DNA of 64,000 nt from Streptomyces fildesensis (lineage in GTDB: Bacteria; Actinomycetota; Actinomycetes; Streptomycetales; Streptomycetaceae). Below are positions 17,270 through 26,090 of this stretch, piece by piece. Below the pieces are notes generated by a model, which did no database searches, had not been told where the DNA came from, and saw nothing but the letters and a program-made list of their open reading frames with translations. Every line of letters starts with the position of its first letter. The stretch's first letter is position 1. The stretch is taken from the NCBI RefSeq assembly GCF_016107395.1, contig NZ_JAAIKO010000005.1, positions 62,001 to 126,000 on the forward strand, in the 5' to 3' direction. Both the position numbers and the translations under genes were made by a program.

Positions 17270-17926
17270 CTACGGGGCGAAGGTCACCTCGACCTTGGTG
17301 AACCCGAGCGAGGTGAGCAGCCGCTGCAGCATCGACTGGGTGTTGGCCTCCGCGCGCCGGCCCAGCTCGGTCGCCTTGGCCGCGTCCTGGATCTTCTGCG
17401 CGGCCAGTTCGTTCAGCTGCTTCTCGTTCCCGGGGTTGTTGCCCAGGAAGTCGCCGAGCCGGTCGAAGAAGCCCCGCTGCTGGGAGACCACATAGGAGTT
17501 CTTCGGGTCGAGGGCGGTGCGCTCCAGCTCCGCGTGGGGCAGCCGGATGGTCGCGGCGGTGCGGTCGGCGGAGACCGTGACCGCGTCCTTGCCGACCTTG
17601 CCCAGGTCCACATAGGAGTCGACGCTGCCCGCGCCGACGTACAGCGTCCGCTTGCCCTTCACGGAGTCGGGAAGGAAGGTCGCGTCCTTCTGCAGATCGA
17701 CGACGACCTGGAAGTTCCCGCTCGCGCCCTGGAAGCGGCTCATGTCCTGGATCGACTTCAGCACCACGGGACCGCTGCGGTCCTTGGTCTTCTCGCCGAA
17801 CGGATTGGGGATTCCGGGAAGCAGGTCTGCCTTGGCGAAGAGAAAGAAAAGCCCGGCCAGGACCACCACCGTGGCGGTCAGCCTGGCCCACCACGGCATT
17901 CGGCCCGCACTGTCGCGCAACACCAT
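17270..17926 (-). CDS. DUF4230 domain-containing membrane-anchored protein
   Basis: This 218-residue protein has one N-terminal membrane helix (about residues 12-30). Its extracytoplasmic domain contains GPVVLKSIQDMSRFQGASGNFQVVVDLQKDATFLP and LYVGAGSVDSYVDLGKV, the core of DUF4230. The C-terminal helix (NEKQLNELAAQKIQDAAKATELGRRAEANTQSML) is typical for the family. No function is established. It lies downstream of the geranylgeranyl-reductase-like gene in the same direction with a 58-bp gap. Confidence 0.85.
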   Translation of the reverse strand: MVLRDSAGRMPWWARLTATVVVLAGLFFLFAKADLLPGIPNPFGEKTKDRSGPVVLKSIQDMSRFQGASGNFQVVVDLQKDATFLPDSVKGKRTLYVGAGSVDSYVDLGKVGKDAVTVSADRTAATIRLPHAELERTALDPKNSYVVSQQRGFFDRLGDFLGNNPGNEKQLNELAAQKIQDAAKATELGRRAEANTQSMLQRLLTSLGFTKVEVTFAP

Positions 17927-17984
17927 GTTGACGGCACCTCCTGGGAAGTCGCCTTCCCCTCAAGTGCCGTTCCATGGGCCGCCG

Positions 17985-19214
17985 TTACGAACGGTCCAGC
18001 GCCCACAGCGCCCGGCGGGCGAGCGGATGGTTACGGACCAGGTCCGCGAGGGTGCCCTTGCCGCGGGTGATCCCCGCGAAAGCGTTCCAGGCCGGCGGGA
18101 AGGTGGTGAGAACGGCGTGCAGCAGACCGGGGCGCTTCTCGAACAGGGCCAGCATCCGCCGCCCCACCCCCATCTCCACACCGAGCCCGGCCTTCACGGC
18201 GAAGGCGTAGTTCAGCGCCTGCCGGCGGGCGTCGACCGCGTCGTGCGCCTCGGAGATCCGGACCGCCCACTCCCCCGCCAGCCGTCCGGAGCGCAGCGCG
18301 AACGAGATGCCCTCACGGGTCCACGGCTCCAGCAGCCCCGCCGCGTCACCGCACACCAGGACCCGGCCACGGGACAGCGGGGAGTCGTCGGAGCGGCAGC
18401 GGGTGAGGTGCCCGGAGGAGATGCTCGGTTCGAAGCCGGCCAGCCCGAGGCGGGCGATGAAGTCCTCCAGGTAGCGCTTGGTCGCGCTGCCGTCACCGCG
18501 CGCGGAGATCACGCCGACGGTGAGCGAGTCGCCCTTGGGGAACACCCAGCCGTAACTGCCGGGCAGCGGGCCCCAGTCGATGAGGACGCGGCCGGCCCAG
18601 TCCTCGGCCACCGACACCGGTACCGGGATCTCGGCCTCCAGGCCGAGGTCGACCTGGTCCAGCTTGACCCCGACGTGAGCTCCTATCCGGCTGGCGCTGC
18701 CGTCGGCGCCGACCACGGCGCGGGCCAGGACGGTCGCCCCGTCGTTGAGCACGACGGCGACCGTCCGCCGGTCGGGCACGGCCGGGCCGTGCTGCTCCAC
18801 GCGGGAGACGGTCACCCCGGTCCGCAGCACGGCCCCGGCCTCCTGCGCCGTCCGGACCAGGGCCTCGTCGAACTCGGGGCGGTTGATCAGGCCGAACAGC
18901 ATGTGCCGCGAGCGCTTGGTGCGGGTCAGCTTGCCGTTGAGACTGAAGGTGACCGCGTGCACACGGTCCCGCAGCGGAAGCTCGAAGCCGGGCGGCAGCG
19001 AGTCGCGGGAGGGGCCGATGATGCCGCCGCCGCATGTCTTGTAGCGCGGGAGTTCGGATTTCTCCAGCAGCAGCACCCTGCGGCCGGCGGCGGCCGCCGC
19101 ATGGGCTGCCGAGGCACCACCGGGGCCGGCACCGACCACCACGACATCCCAGACCGTGTCGTCCGCTCCGTCGTCCGCCGAACCGCTGCCCTGCGCCGCT
19201 TGCTCGCTGCTCAC
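17985..19214 (-). CDS. Geranylgeranyl reductase family FAD-dependent oxidoreductase
   Basis: This 409-residue flavoprotein has the FAD motif GAGPGG at residues 28-33, the family motif KSELPRYKTCGGGII and the second FAD motif LVCGDAAGLLEPWTREGISFALRSG. These are the signatures of geranylgeranyl reductase-type enzymes, which saturate isoprenoid chains such as that of menaquinone. The substrate (menaquinone, polyprenyl lipid or another) cannot be told from sequence alone. It starts divergent from the M20 peptidase gene. Confidence 0.9.
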   Translation of the reverse strand: MSSEQAAQGSGSADDGADDTVWDVVVVGAGPGGASAAHAAAAAGRRVLLLEKSELPRYKTCGGGIIGPSRDSLPPGFELPLRDRVHAVTFSLNGKLTRTKRSRHMLFGLINRPEFDEALVRTAQEAGAVLRTGVTVSRVEQHGPAVPDRRTVAVVLNDGATVLARAVVGADGSASRIGAHVGVKLDQVDLGLEAEIPVPVSVAEDWAGRVLIDWGPLPGSYGWVFPKGDSLTVGVISARGDGSATKRYLEDFIARLGLAGFEPSISSGHLTRCRSDDSPLSRGRVLVCGDAAGLLEPWTREGISFALRSGRLAGEWAVRISEAHDAVDARRQALNYAFAVKAGLGVEMGVGRRMLALFEKRPGLLHAVLTTFPPAWNAFAGITRGKGTLADLVRNHPLARRALWALDRS

Positions 19215-19363
19215 GTGTGATTCCGCTCCCGCTCGACCCGCCGACTCTCGTCGCCCCTGCTCAGCCGCATCCTATGGCGAGAACCCGGCTCCGACCGCTG
19301 TGGCACCATCGGCAACGTCCACTTGTGCGCACGAACACACCATCACACCCGCAAGGAGCGCCC

Positions 19364-20725
19364 ATGCAGGCCGTCCCGCTCTCCGAAACCGTCGCCTCCC
19401 TCATGCCGCGCGCCCGCGCGGAACTCGCCGAGCTCGTGTCGTTCGCGTCGGTCGCCGACGAACGCCAGTTCCCGAGGAGCGGCTGCGAGAAGGCCGCCGG
19501 CTGGGTCGCCGACGCACTGCGGGCCGACGGCTTCCAGGACGTGGCACTGCTGGACACCCCGGACGGCACCCAGTCGGTCTACGGATACCTCCCAGGACCG
19601 CAGGGCGCGCCGACCGTGCTGCTGTACGCGCACTACGACGTGCAGCCGCCGCTGGACGAAGCCGCCTGGATCTCCCCGCCGTTCGAGCTGACCGAGCGGG
19701 ACGGCCGCTGGTACGGGCGCGGCGCCGCCGACTGCAAGGGCGGCATCCTGATGCACCTCACGGCGCTGCGCGCGCTGCGCGAGCACGGCGGGTCCCCGGT
19801 GAGCATCAAGGTCATCGTCGAGGGTTCCGAGGAGCAGGGCACCGGCGGCCTGGAACGTTATGTCGAGGCGCACCCCGAGCTGCTGACGGCCGACGCGATC
19901 GTGATCGGTGACACGGGCAACTTCCGGGTCGGGCTGCCGACGGTCACCGCGACGCTGCGCGGCATGGCGATGGTCGAGGTGAAGGTCGAGACCCTCGGCG
20001 GCAATCTGCACTCGGGCCAGTTCGGCGGTGCGGCCCCGGACGCGCTCGCCGCGCTCATCCACATGCTCGGCACCCTGCGCGACGAGAACGGCGCCACCAC
20101 CGTCGACGGGCTGGCCGCGGACGGCCGGTGGAACGGGCTGCAGTACCCGGAGGACGACTTCCGCAAGGACGCCAAGGTGCTGGACGGTGTCGGCCTCGTC
20201 GGCACCGGCACGGTCTCGGACCGGGTCTGGGCCCGGCCGTCGGTGACCGTGCTGGGCATCGACTGCCCGCCGATGGTGGGCGCGACCCCGTCCGTCCAGG
20301 CGAGCGCGGGAGCGTTGGTCAGCCTCCGGGTGCCGCCGGGCATGGACGCGCAGGAGGCCGCCGACGCGCTCATCGCGCATCTGCGGGCGGCCGCCCCCTG
20401 GGGTGCCCGGGTCGAGGTCACCCAGCGCGGCAGCGGCCAGCCGTTCCGCGCCGACACCACCAGCCCGGCGTACACCGCGATGGCCGACGCCATGCGCACC
20501 GCGTACGGCCAGGAGCTGGAGATCGCCGGTCAGGGCGGGTCGATCCCGCTGTGCAACACCCTGGCCACGCTGTACCCCGAGGCGGAGATCCTGCTGATCG
20601 GCCTGAGCGAGCCGGACGCCCAGATCCACGCGGTGAACGAGAGCGTCTCCCCGCAGGAGCTGGAACGCCTGTCGCTGGCCGAGGCGCTGTTCCTGGGCCA
20701 GTTCGCCGCGTCCAAGTCCGTATGA
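19364..20725 (+). CDS. M20/M28-type dipeptidase
   Basis: This 453-residue metallo-hydrolase has the M20 zinc-site motifs: His90 and Asp92 in YAHYDVQP, Asp123 in GRGAADCKGG, the catalytic Glu156/Glu157 region in EGSEEQGTGG, and a late histidine in DAQIHAVNE. It most likely releases amino acids from dipeptides or N-acyl amino acids in the cytoplasm. The ATG at 19364 has the SD AAGGAG; the reading frame extends much further upstream without support. A strong shared terminator follows. Confidence 0.92.
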   Translation: MQAVPLSETVASLMPRARAELAELVSFASVADERQFPRSGCEKAAGWVADALRADGFQDVALLDTPDGTQSVYGYLPGPQGAPTVLLYAHYDVQPPLDEAAWISPPFELTERDGRWYGRGAADCKGGILMHLTALRALREHGGSPVSIKVIVEGSEEQGTGGLERYVEAHPELLTADAIVIGDTGNFRVGLPTVTATLRGMAMVEVKVETLGGNLHSGQFGGAAPDALAALIHMLGTLRDENGATTVDGLAADGRWNGLQYPEDDFRKDAKVLDGVGLVGTGTVSDRVWARPSVTVLGIDCPPMVGATPSVQASAGALVSLRVPPGMDAQEAADALIAHLRAAAPWGARVEVTQRGSGQPFRADTTSPAYTAMADAMRTAYGQELEIAGQGGSIPLCNTLATLYPEAEILLIGLSEPDAQIHAVNESVSPQELERLSLAEALFLGQFAASKSV

Positions 20726-20726
20726 G

Positions 20727-20765
20727 CTGACGGGGTCCCGCCGCTGAGCGGCGGGACCCCGTCAG
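20727..20765. terminator. Strong bidirectional terminator
   Basis: TGACGGGGTCCCGCCGC (20728-20744) and GCGGCGGGACCCCGTCA (20748-20764) form a perfect 17-bp stem, 18 bp with the flanking C-G pair, with a TGA loop. It separates the convergent M20 peptidase and kinase-Nudix genes. Confidence 0.85.
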
Positions 20766-20771
20766 GCCGGT

Positions 20772-21866
20772 TCACTCGACGGGCCGGCCGGCCTCCAGGT
20801 TCAGCGGGACGCCGCGCTCGCGGGCCCGCAGCGCCCAGTGCAGCCGGTCCAGCCGTACCGGGGGCAGCAGCCCCGCGGCCTCGTCCTCGGTGACGAACCG
20901 CCAGCCGCGCAGTTCGGCGCCGGGGAGCAGCAGCCGTTCGGCGTCGGCCGCGGGTATGCGTCCGCCGTCGAAGAGCAGCCGCATTCCGCCGAAGCCGGGT
21001 GGCGCCGGCGGTTCCCAGTCGACGACCAGCAGCCTCGGCACCACGGCGAGTTCGATGCCCAGTTCCTCGGAGACCTCGCGCAGTCCCGCCTGCGCCGGTG
21101 CCTCGCCCCGCTCGACGACCCCGCCGGGGAACTCCCAGCCCGGTTTGTAGGTCGGATCGACGAGCAGTACCCGGTCGTGCTCGTCGAAGAGCAGCACCCC
21201 GGAGGCGACGGTCTCCGCCGTGGGTTCCGGGGTCTGCACGATGTCGCAGCGCCCCACACCCTGGCGCAGCGCCTCGGCGATCCGCTCCGCGGTCTGGCGG
21301 GGTGTCAGCTTCGCCGTCCTGATGACATACGCGTCGGTGCTGAGCCAGGACAGCGCGTCCAGGTACTCCGGAAGGTGGTTCCCGGACCAGCGGCGCGCCG
21401 GCGCGCCGGCTCCGGGCGGCAGCGGCAGCCCGCCGACCGGTCCGCCGTCCAGTCCCTCGCCGGGGTCCGCCCGCAGCTCCTCCTCCGCCTCCTCCCGGCG
21501 GGCGAGACGCTCCCGCAGGATCGTTTCCCCTGGGTCGAGCAGCACATGTCGCACCACGATTCCGCGCGAGGCCAGACCGCCGAACAACTCGTCGCGGTAC
21601 TCCTGCCGCAGCAGAGTGGCCGGGACGACCAGCACTCCCCCGACCTCCTGGAGCAGCGCGGCGGCGGTGTCGACCACCAGCCGCCGCCAGATCTGCAGGT
21701 CCTGGAGGTCGGTCACCTCCTGGAGCCGCTTCTCGGACAACAGCTGGCCGAGTCCCGTACCGATGACCTCCGGATCGTAGAGAGTGCTGCCCGGCAGTAG
21801 GTCCAGCAGTTCGCGTGCGGCGCTGGTCTTGCCAGCGCCGACCGCCCCGTTCACCCAGACGATCAC
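20772..21866 (-). CDS. P-loop kinase-like domain fused to a Nudix hydrolase
   Basis: This 364-residue protein joins two nucleotide-handling domains. Residues 1-205 are an AAA_33-type P-loop domain with Walker A GAVGAGKT at 7-14 and an ATP-lid-like Arg-rich region. Residues 215-345 are a Nudix domain with a complete Nudix box at 249-271 (GVVERGE, then REVSEELGI). An Arg/Pro/Gly-rich insert lies near 125-165. The fusion suggests phosphorylation and diphosphate hydrolysis of related nucleotides, but the substrate is unknown. The GTG at 21866 has the SD GGAGAAGGGGG. Confidence 0.85.
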   Translation of the reverse strand: MIVWVNGAVGAGKTSAARELLDLLPGSTLYDPEVIGTGLGQLLSEKRLQEVTDLQDLQIWRRLVVDTAAALLQEVGGVLVVPATLLRQEYRDELFGGLASRGIVVRHVLLDPGETILRERLARREEAEEELRADPGEGLDGGPVGGLPLPPGAGAPARRWSGNHLPEYLDALSWLSTDAYVIRTAKLTPRQTAERIAEALRQGVGRCDIVQTPEPTAETVASGVLLFDEHDRVLLVDPTYKPGWEFPGGVVERGEAPAQAGLREVSEELGIELAVVPRLLVVDWEPPAPPGFGGMRLLFDGGRIPAADAERLLLPGAELRGWRFVTEDEAAGLLPPVRLDRLHWALRARERGVPLNLEAGRPVE

Positions 21867-22174
21867 GGTGCCCCCTTCTCCGTAGCCCCCTACGAATTGC
21901 CCGGATCATCGCTATCGGCAAACGCGCAGTACCGGCCATCGGCTCGTACCGGCCCCCACCGACGGCCTCCCGACGGCCTCCCCACGCCCCTCTCGGCGCC
22001 CAGCCTGCACCCGCCCGTCACCCGGCCCGGAAGAAAGTTCTCCCGCCGTGTCGATCCGGGGCGACCCCGTTCGACGCATGAGTAGAAGCCGTGAGCAGAA
22101 GCACGGTCCGGCCGGCGCGCAGCGCCGGAGCACCCGGCCCGGACGCCGTCCCTCCCCACCTCAGGAGCAGCATC
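21867..22174. other. Non-coding divergent region before a DUF6069-like gene
   Basis: No supported gene lies here. It should hold the promoters of the leftward kinase-Nudix gene and the rightward membrane protein. I see a short direct repeat GAGTAGAAG / GAGCAGAAG around 22080-22100 and the small inverted repeat CGGGG-cga-CCCCG near 22058-22070, but no convincing promoter pair. Confidence 0.35.
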
Positions 22175-22627
22175 ATGACCACGACCCACTCCGCGTCCCC
22201 GTCCGTGAACCGCCCCTCCGCGGCCCGCCAGCTGTCCGCCGCCGCATCGGGCCGGCGGCGGCGCGTCCGGGCCGCCGCCGTGGCCGGCGCCGTCGTGGCC
22301 ACCTGCGCGGTCCGGGCCGTGGGCCACGCCGCGGGTGCGGACTTCGCGCTCGCCGACTCCATGGGCAGGACCGTCATCAGCCTGCCGGTCGTGGCCGTCT
22401 TCAGCCTGCTGTTCGCACTCCTCGGCTGGGGCGGCCTGGCGCTGCTGGAGCACTTCACCCGGCACGCCCGCACCGCGTGGACCACGCTCGCCACGGCGGT
22501 GCTGCTGCTGTCGCTGCTGCCGGTCCTCGCCGAGGAGGCCACGACGGCGACCAAGGTCGCGCTGTGCCTGGTGCACGCCGCCGTGGCCGCGGTCCTCGTC
22601 CCGGCGCTGCGCCGGACCACCCGCTGA
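22175..22627 (+). CDS. DUF6069-like four-helix membrane protein
   Basis: This 150-residue protein has a basic, Ser-rich N-terminus and four hydrophobic segments at about residues 34-52, 65-88, 98-117 and 124-142. The pattern GADFALADSMGRTVISLPVVAVFSLLFALLGW followed by TATKVALCLVHAAVA resembles the DUF6069 family of actinobacterial membrane proteins; this is a recollection, not a search result. The ATG has the SD AGGAG. It converges on the sugar permease operon with only 20 bp between stops. Confidence 0.65.
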   Translation: MTTTHSASPSVNRPSAARQLSAAASGRRRRVRAAAVAGAVVATCAVRAVGHAAGADFALADSMGRTVISLPVVAVFSLLFALLGWGGLALLEHFTRHARTAWTTLATAVLLLSLLPVLAEEATTATKVALCLVHAAVAAVLVPALRRTTR

Positions 22628-22647
22628 CCGCCGGGCACTCTCCCGCT

Positions 22648-23577
22648 TCACCCCTTGTTCGCGCCGAGGGTGAGGCCCGCGATGAACTGCCGCTGCAGGA
22701 TCATGAAGACCAGGATCGTGGGCAGCGCGACCATGACCGACCCGGCCGCCAGCAGGTTGTAGTCGGTGAAGAACTGTCCGCGCAGGTTGTTCAGCGCCGA
22801 GGTGATCGGCAGTTTGTCGCCGGAGGACATGAAGACCAGCGCCCACAGGAAGTCGTTGTACATCCAGGTGAACTGCAGCGTGGCGAGCGCGGCGACAGCC
22901 GGCCGGCACAGCGGCAGCGTGATGCGCCAGTACTGGGTCCACACGCCCGCGCCGTCGACGATCGCCGCCTCGATGATCTCCATCGGCAGGGTGCGCATGA
23001 AATTGGCGAGAACGAATACGCAGAAGCCGGTCTGGAAGGCCACCTGGACGGCGATCACGGCCCAGTAGGAGTCGTACATCGTCATCGAGTCGGACATCCA
23101 GTACGGCAGCGGAATCCGGTTGAAGAGGGCGTACAGCGGGGTCACGATCACCTGCTGCGGCAGCAGGTTGCCCGCGGTGAACATGACCAGCAGGAAGACC
23201 CGGCCCCTGAGCTGGATCCGGGACACCGAGAAGGCGACGAAGGAGGCGAAGAACAGCGTGAGCAGCAGCGCGGGCACCGCGATGATCAGGGAGTTGACGA
23301 AGTACTTGCTCATCTCCCCCTCGGTGAACGCCTGCCGGTAGTAGTCGAACGACAGATGCCGCGGCAGGGAGAAGTACCCGTACTTCGCGGTCTCCTGGTA
23401 GGGCCGCAACGAGGCGTAGACCGCGAGCAGCAGCGGGGCGAGGAACGCCAGCGACACGGCCATCAGGAACGTGTGGAGTCCCAGACGCGCGGGCCGGACC
23501 CGGCGCCGGTCCCGCGAACCGCCGGTGGCGGCCTTCGCGTGCTGGTGGGAGGGCCGGGCGGCAACGGCGGATGTCAT
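22648..23577 (-). CDS. Carbohydrate ABC transporter permease (MalG/UgpE type)
   Basis: This 309-residue permease has six membrane segments and the cytoplasmic EAA loop EAAIVDGAGVWTQYWRITLP, typical of CUT1 sugar importers. Its start overlaps the stop of the preceding permease gene (ATGA), so it is translationally coupled. It is the last gene of the operon. No ATPase gene follows, so a shared ATPase of the MsiK kind is likely used; this is inference. Confidence 0.93.
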   Translation of the reverse strand: MTSAVAARPSHQHAKAATGGSRDRRRVRPARLGLHTFLMAVSLAFLAPLLLAVYASLRPYQETAKYGYFSLPRHLSFDYYRQAFTEGEMSKYFVNSLIIAVPALLLTLFFASFVAFSVSRIQLRGRVFLLVMFTAGNLLPQQVIVTPLYALFNRIPLPYWMSDSMTMYDSYWAVIAVQVAFQTGFCVFVLANFMRTLPMEIIEAAIVDGAGVWTQYWRITLPLCRPAVAALATLQFTWMYNDFLWALVFMSSGDKLPITSALNNLRGQFFTDYNLLAAGSVMVALPTILVFMILQRQFIAGLTLGANKG

Positions 23578-24488
23578 GGCTTCCTCTCCTCGCGCATCTC
23601 CTGGACCAGGTACGTCACGATGAATCCCAGCGAGATGGTGAGCAGCACCACCGCGATCGCCGATCCGAAACCGATCCGGCTCGCTTCGCCGATGATGTTG
23701 TCCGTGACGAGCACGCTGAGAAGTTCCAGACCGTTGCGCCCGTGGTTGACGGCGTAGACGATGTCGAACGCCCGGAGTGCCTCGATGACGGTGATCACCA
23801 CGACGATGACGTTCACCGGCCGCAGCGCCGGCAGCACGACCCGGAAGAACGCCTGCACCTCGCTGGCCCCGTCGATCGCCGCGGCCTCCTCGAGGGCCGG
23901 GTCCACCGACTTCAGCCCGGCCAGGAAGAGGATCATCACGTAGCCGGTGTGCCGCCAGGCCGCGGCGAGCAGGATCGCCCAGATGTTCAGCGAGGGATCG
24001 CCCAGCCAGTCGGTCGGGTTGTCGGTGTTCGCCAGGACGGCGTTGAGGGCGCCCTGGTCACGGGAGAAGACCAGCTGCGTGATGAAGCCGACGACCGCCA
24101 GTGAGAGCACGACCGGCATGTACAGGGTGCTCTGGTAGAAGCGGCTGAAGCGGATGTTCTTGTCCAGGAGCACCGCGAGCAGCAGCCCGAAGGGGGTGGC
24201 GATCAGGCCCAGGAACCCCAGCCAGAGCAGGTTGTTGCGGGCCGCCCGCCAGAACGGCGGATAGTTCGTGAACAGGTCGTGGTAGTTGCGGGTGCCGACC
24301 CAGTGGATGCTGCCGACGCCGTCCCAGCTGGTGAACGACAGCCCGATGGAGGCGAACGTGGGGCCCCAGACGAGGCCGATCTCCAGCAGGACGGGTATCC
24401 CGAGCAGCACACCGAGGACGGCGAGGTCGCGGGGGGAGAACCTCCGCGGACCCCGCCGTCCGGCGCGCCGCGTGATGATCTGCGGCAC
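23574..24488 (-). CDS. Carbohydrate ABC transporter permease (MalF/UgpA type)
   Basis: This 304-residue protein has six membrane segments after a basic N-terminus and the EAA loop EEAAAIDGASEVQAFFRVVLP. It is the partner of the following MalG-type permease. The frame is open further upstream, but the GTG at 24488 follows the binding-protein stop by 11 bases and has GGAG at a proper distance, so it is chosen. Confidence 0.93.
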   Translation of the reverse strand: MPQIITRRAGRRGPRRFSPRDLAVLGVLLGIPVLLEIGLVWGPTFASIGLSFTSWDGVGSIHWVGTRNYHDLFTNYPPFWRAARNNLLWLGFLGLIATPFGLLLAVLLDKNIRFSRFYQSTLYMPVVLSLAVVGFITQLVFSRDQGALNAVLANTDNPTDWLGDPSLNIWAILLAAAWRHTGYVMILFLAGLKSVDPALEEAAAIDGASEVQAFFRVVLPALRPVNVIVVVITVIEALRAFDIVYAVNHGRNGLELLSVLVTDNIIGEASRIGFGSAIAVVLLTISLGFIVTYLVQEMREERKP

Positions 24489-24499
24489 AGCCTGTACTC

Positions 24500-25828
24500 C
24501 TAGTCCGCGGCGGCGAAGATGGACTTCTTCTGCCTCTCGATGCTGTTGACCAGCCCGTCGATGTCGTCCGGCTTGTTGATGAACGTCTGCAGCGCGGGGA
24601 TCATGACGGTCGAGGCGAAGTCCGGACGGGTGTCGCGGTCCAGGTACTGGGATATGTGTTGGGCGCCGGCGACCAGTACCGCGGACTTCTTCTGCAGTTC
24701 GGTGTACTTGGCGGTGGAGGCACCGGAGTTGACACCGACGTTGTTCGGGTCGCTCGCGAGATAGGAGTCCTCGGCCGCCGGGGTGGCCAGGTACGTGAGG
24801 AAGTTCCGTGCCGCGTCCTTGTTCTTGGCCTTCTTCGACATCAGGAAGCCGTCGATGGGTGCTTCGACCGAGTCCTGCCCGTGCGCCGGATCGATCTCCG
24901 GGAAGGGGAAGAAGTCCAGGTCCGCGTGCTCGGCCTCGGGGAACTGGGTGCCGGGGTGCGGCAGTCCGAAGACCGCCATGCCGGTCTTGCGCTGCTGCAG
25001 GCTCTGCCCCGCCTCCTCCCAGGTCCGGCCGTTGGCGCCCTTCTGGTGGTAGGGCATCAGGCTGCGCCAGAGGTCGAAGACGTGCTTGACCTTGGGGTCG
25101 GTCCAGGACTCCTTGCCGGCCATGAGCGAGGCGTGGAAGTCGTAGCCGTTGGCCCGCAGGTTGATGTAGTCGAACGTGCCCATCGCGGGCCAGCCGTCCT
25201 TGTCGCCGAAGGCGATCGGCGTGAGCCCGTCCTTCTGCATCTGCCGGGCGAGCGCGGTGTACTGGTCGAACGTCTTCGGCGGCTGGTAACCGTGCTGCTG
25301 GAAGAGGCTTTTGCGGTGGAAGACGGCCCACGGGTAGTAGTAGTACGGCACGAAGTACTGCTTGCCGTCATGCCCGGTGGACTGCGCCTTGAGCGCGTCG
25401 GAGAAGCCCTTGAATCCCGACCACACATCGCTGATGTCGGACAGCAGGCCCTTTTCCGCGAAGAACTGCATCCGGTTGCCGGCGAACCACATGAAGACGT
25501 CGTCCGGGCTGCCCTGCAGATAGCGGTTGATGTTCTCCTGGAACGTGTTGTGGTCGACGGTGTTGACCTTCACCGTCCTGCCCGACTGCTGCTGATAGGC
25601 GTCAAAGGCCGACTGGAACGCCGTCTTCGGCACGGCGTCCGACGCGTTGGAACCGAGAGTGACCGTCTTGCCGTCCCCGGAGGGACCGCTGCCGCAGGCG
25701 GCGAGCAGCGAGGGAAGGGTGACCGCTCCCGCGCTGATCGCCGCGCCCCGTAACAGACTTCGGCGGGAGATCCGATGTCCGGACGCTTCCCCGACTGTGG
25801 GCCGACCACTGAACGATGACTGCGCCAT
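24500..25828 (-). CDS. Sugar-binding lipoprotein of an ABC importer (contains a TTA codon)
   Basis: This 442-residue protein captures sugar outside the cell for the two downstream permeases. The signal peptide has twin arginines at 22-23 (SRRSLLRGAA) and a lipobox ending LLAAC with Cys45 as the lipidation site. The mature part looks like a family-1 extracellular solute-binding protein (VFMWFAGNRMQFFAEKGLL). Leu26 is encoded by TTA (25751-25753), the only in-frame TTA codon I found in the window. In Streptomyces such codons need the bldA tRNA, so uptake may be tied to development. The SD GAGGAGGGGG precedes the ATG. Confidence 0.93.
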   Translation of the reverse strand: MAQSSFSGRPTVGEASGHRISRRSLLRGAAISAGAVTLPSLLAACGSGPSGDGKTVTLGSNASDAVPKTAFQSAFDAYQQQSGRTVKVNTVDHNTFQENINRYLQGSPDDVFMWFAGNRMQFFAEKGLLSDISDVWSGFKGFSDALKAQSTGHDGKQYFVPYYYYPWAVFHRKSLFQQHGYQPPKTFDQYTALARQMQKDGLTPIAFGDKDGWPAMGTFDYINLRANGYDFHASLMAGKESWTDPKVKHVFDLWRSLMPYHQKGANGRTWEEAGQSLQQRKTGMAVFGLPHPGTQFPEAEHADLDFFPFPEIDPAHGQDSVEAPIDGFLMSKKAKNKDAARNFLTYLATPAAEDSYLASDPNNVGVNSGASTAKYTELQKKSAVLVAGAQHISQYLDRDTRPDFASTVMIPALQTFINKPDDIDGLVNSIERQKKSIFAAAD

Positions 25829-25878
25829 GTCCCCCTCCTCGTGGGTGGAACTGAACACAACCGAACGCGAGCGGTGCG

Positions 25879-25907
25879 ATCCCATCGCCAAGAGGAGGCG
25901 GTGTCAA
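25879..25907 (-). promoter_or_regulatory. Candidate promoter of the sugar ABC operon
   Basis: On the minus strand TTGACA (25902-25907) and TGGGAT (25879-25884) are separated by 17 bases, about 50 bases upstream of the binding-protein ATG. The -35 is a perfect match to the common consensus; the -10 is poor. Confidence 0.4.
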
Positions 25908-25964
25908 GGTTTCTGACCGGATGACCGGCAACAGCTAGGGGATCTCGCCTCACCAATTTCCACC

Positions 25965-25983
25965 ATTGTTCAACGCAAACAAT
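25965..25983. promoter_or_regulatory. Inverted repeat upstream of the sugar operon
   Basis: ATTGTT (25965-25970) and AACAAT (25978-25983) flank CAACGCA. It lies in an unusually AT-rich patch about 60 bp upstream of the proposed -35. It could be an activator or repressor site for the operon. Confidence 0.35.
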
Positions 25984-26090
25984 CGCCATTTCCCGTGGAA
26001 TGACGCTGCGTCACTCCGGGCGGAGCCGAATCCGGGACGATATGTCCCTACTCCGCAGGCGCCGCGTACCGCCAGTCATCGGAGCGCTGG

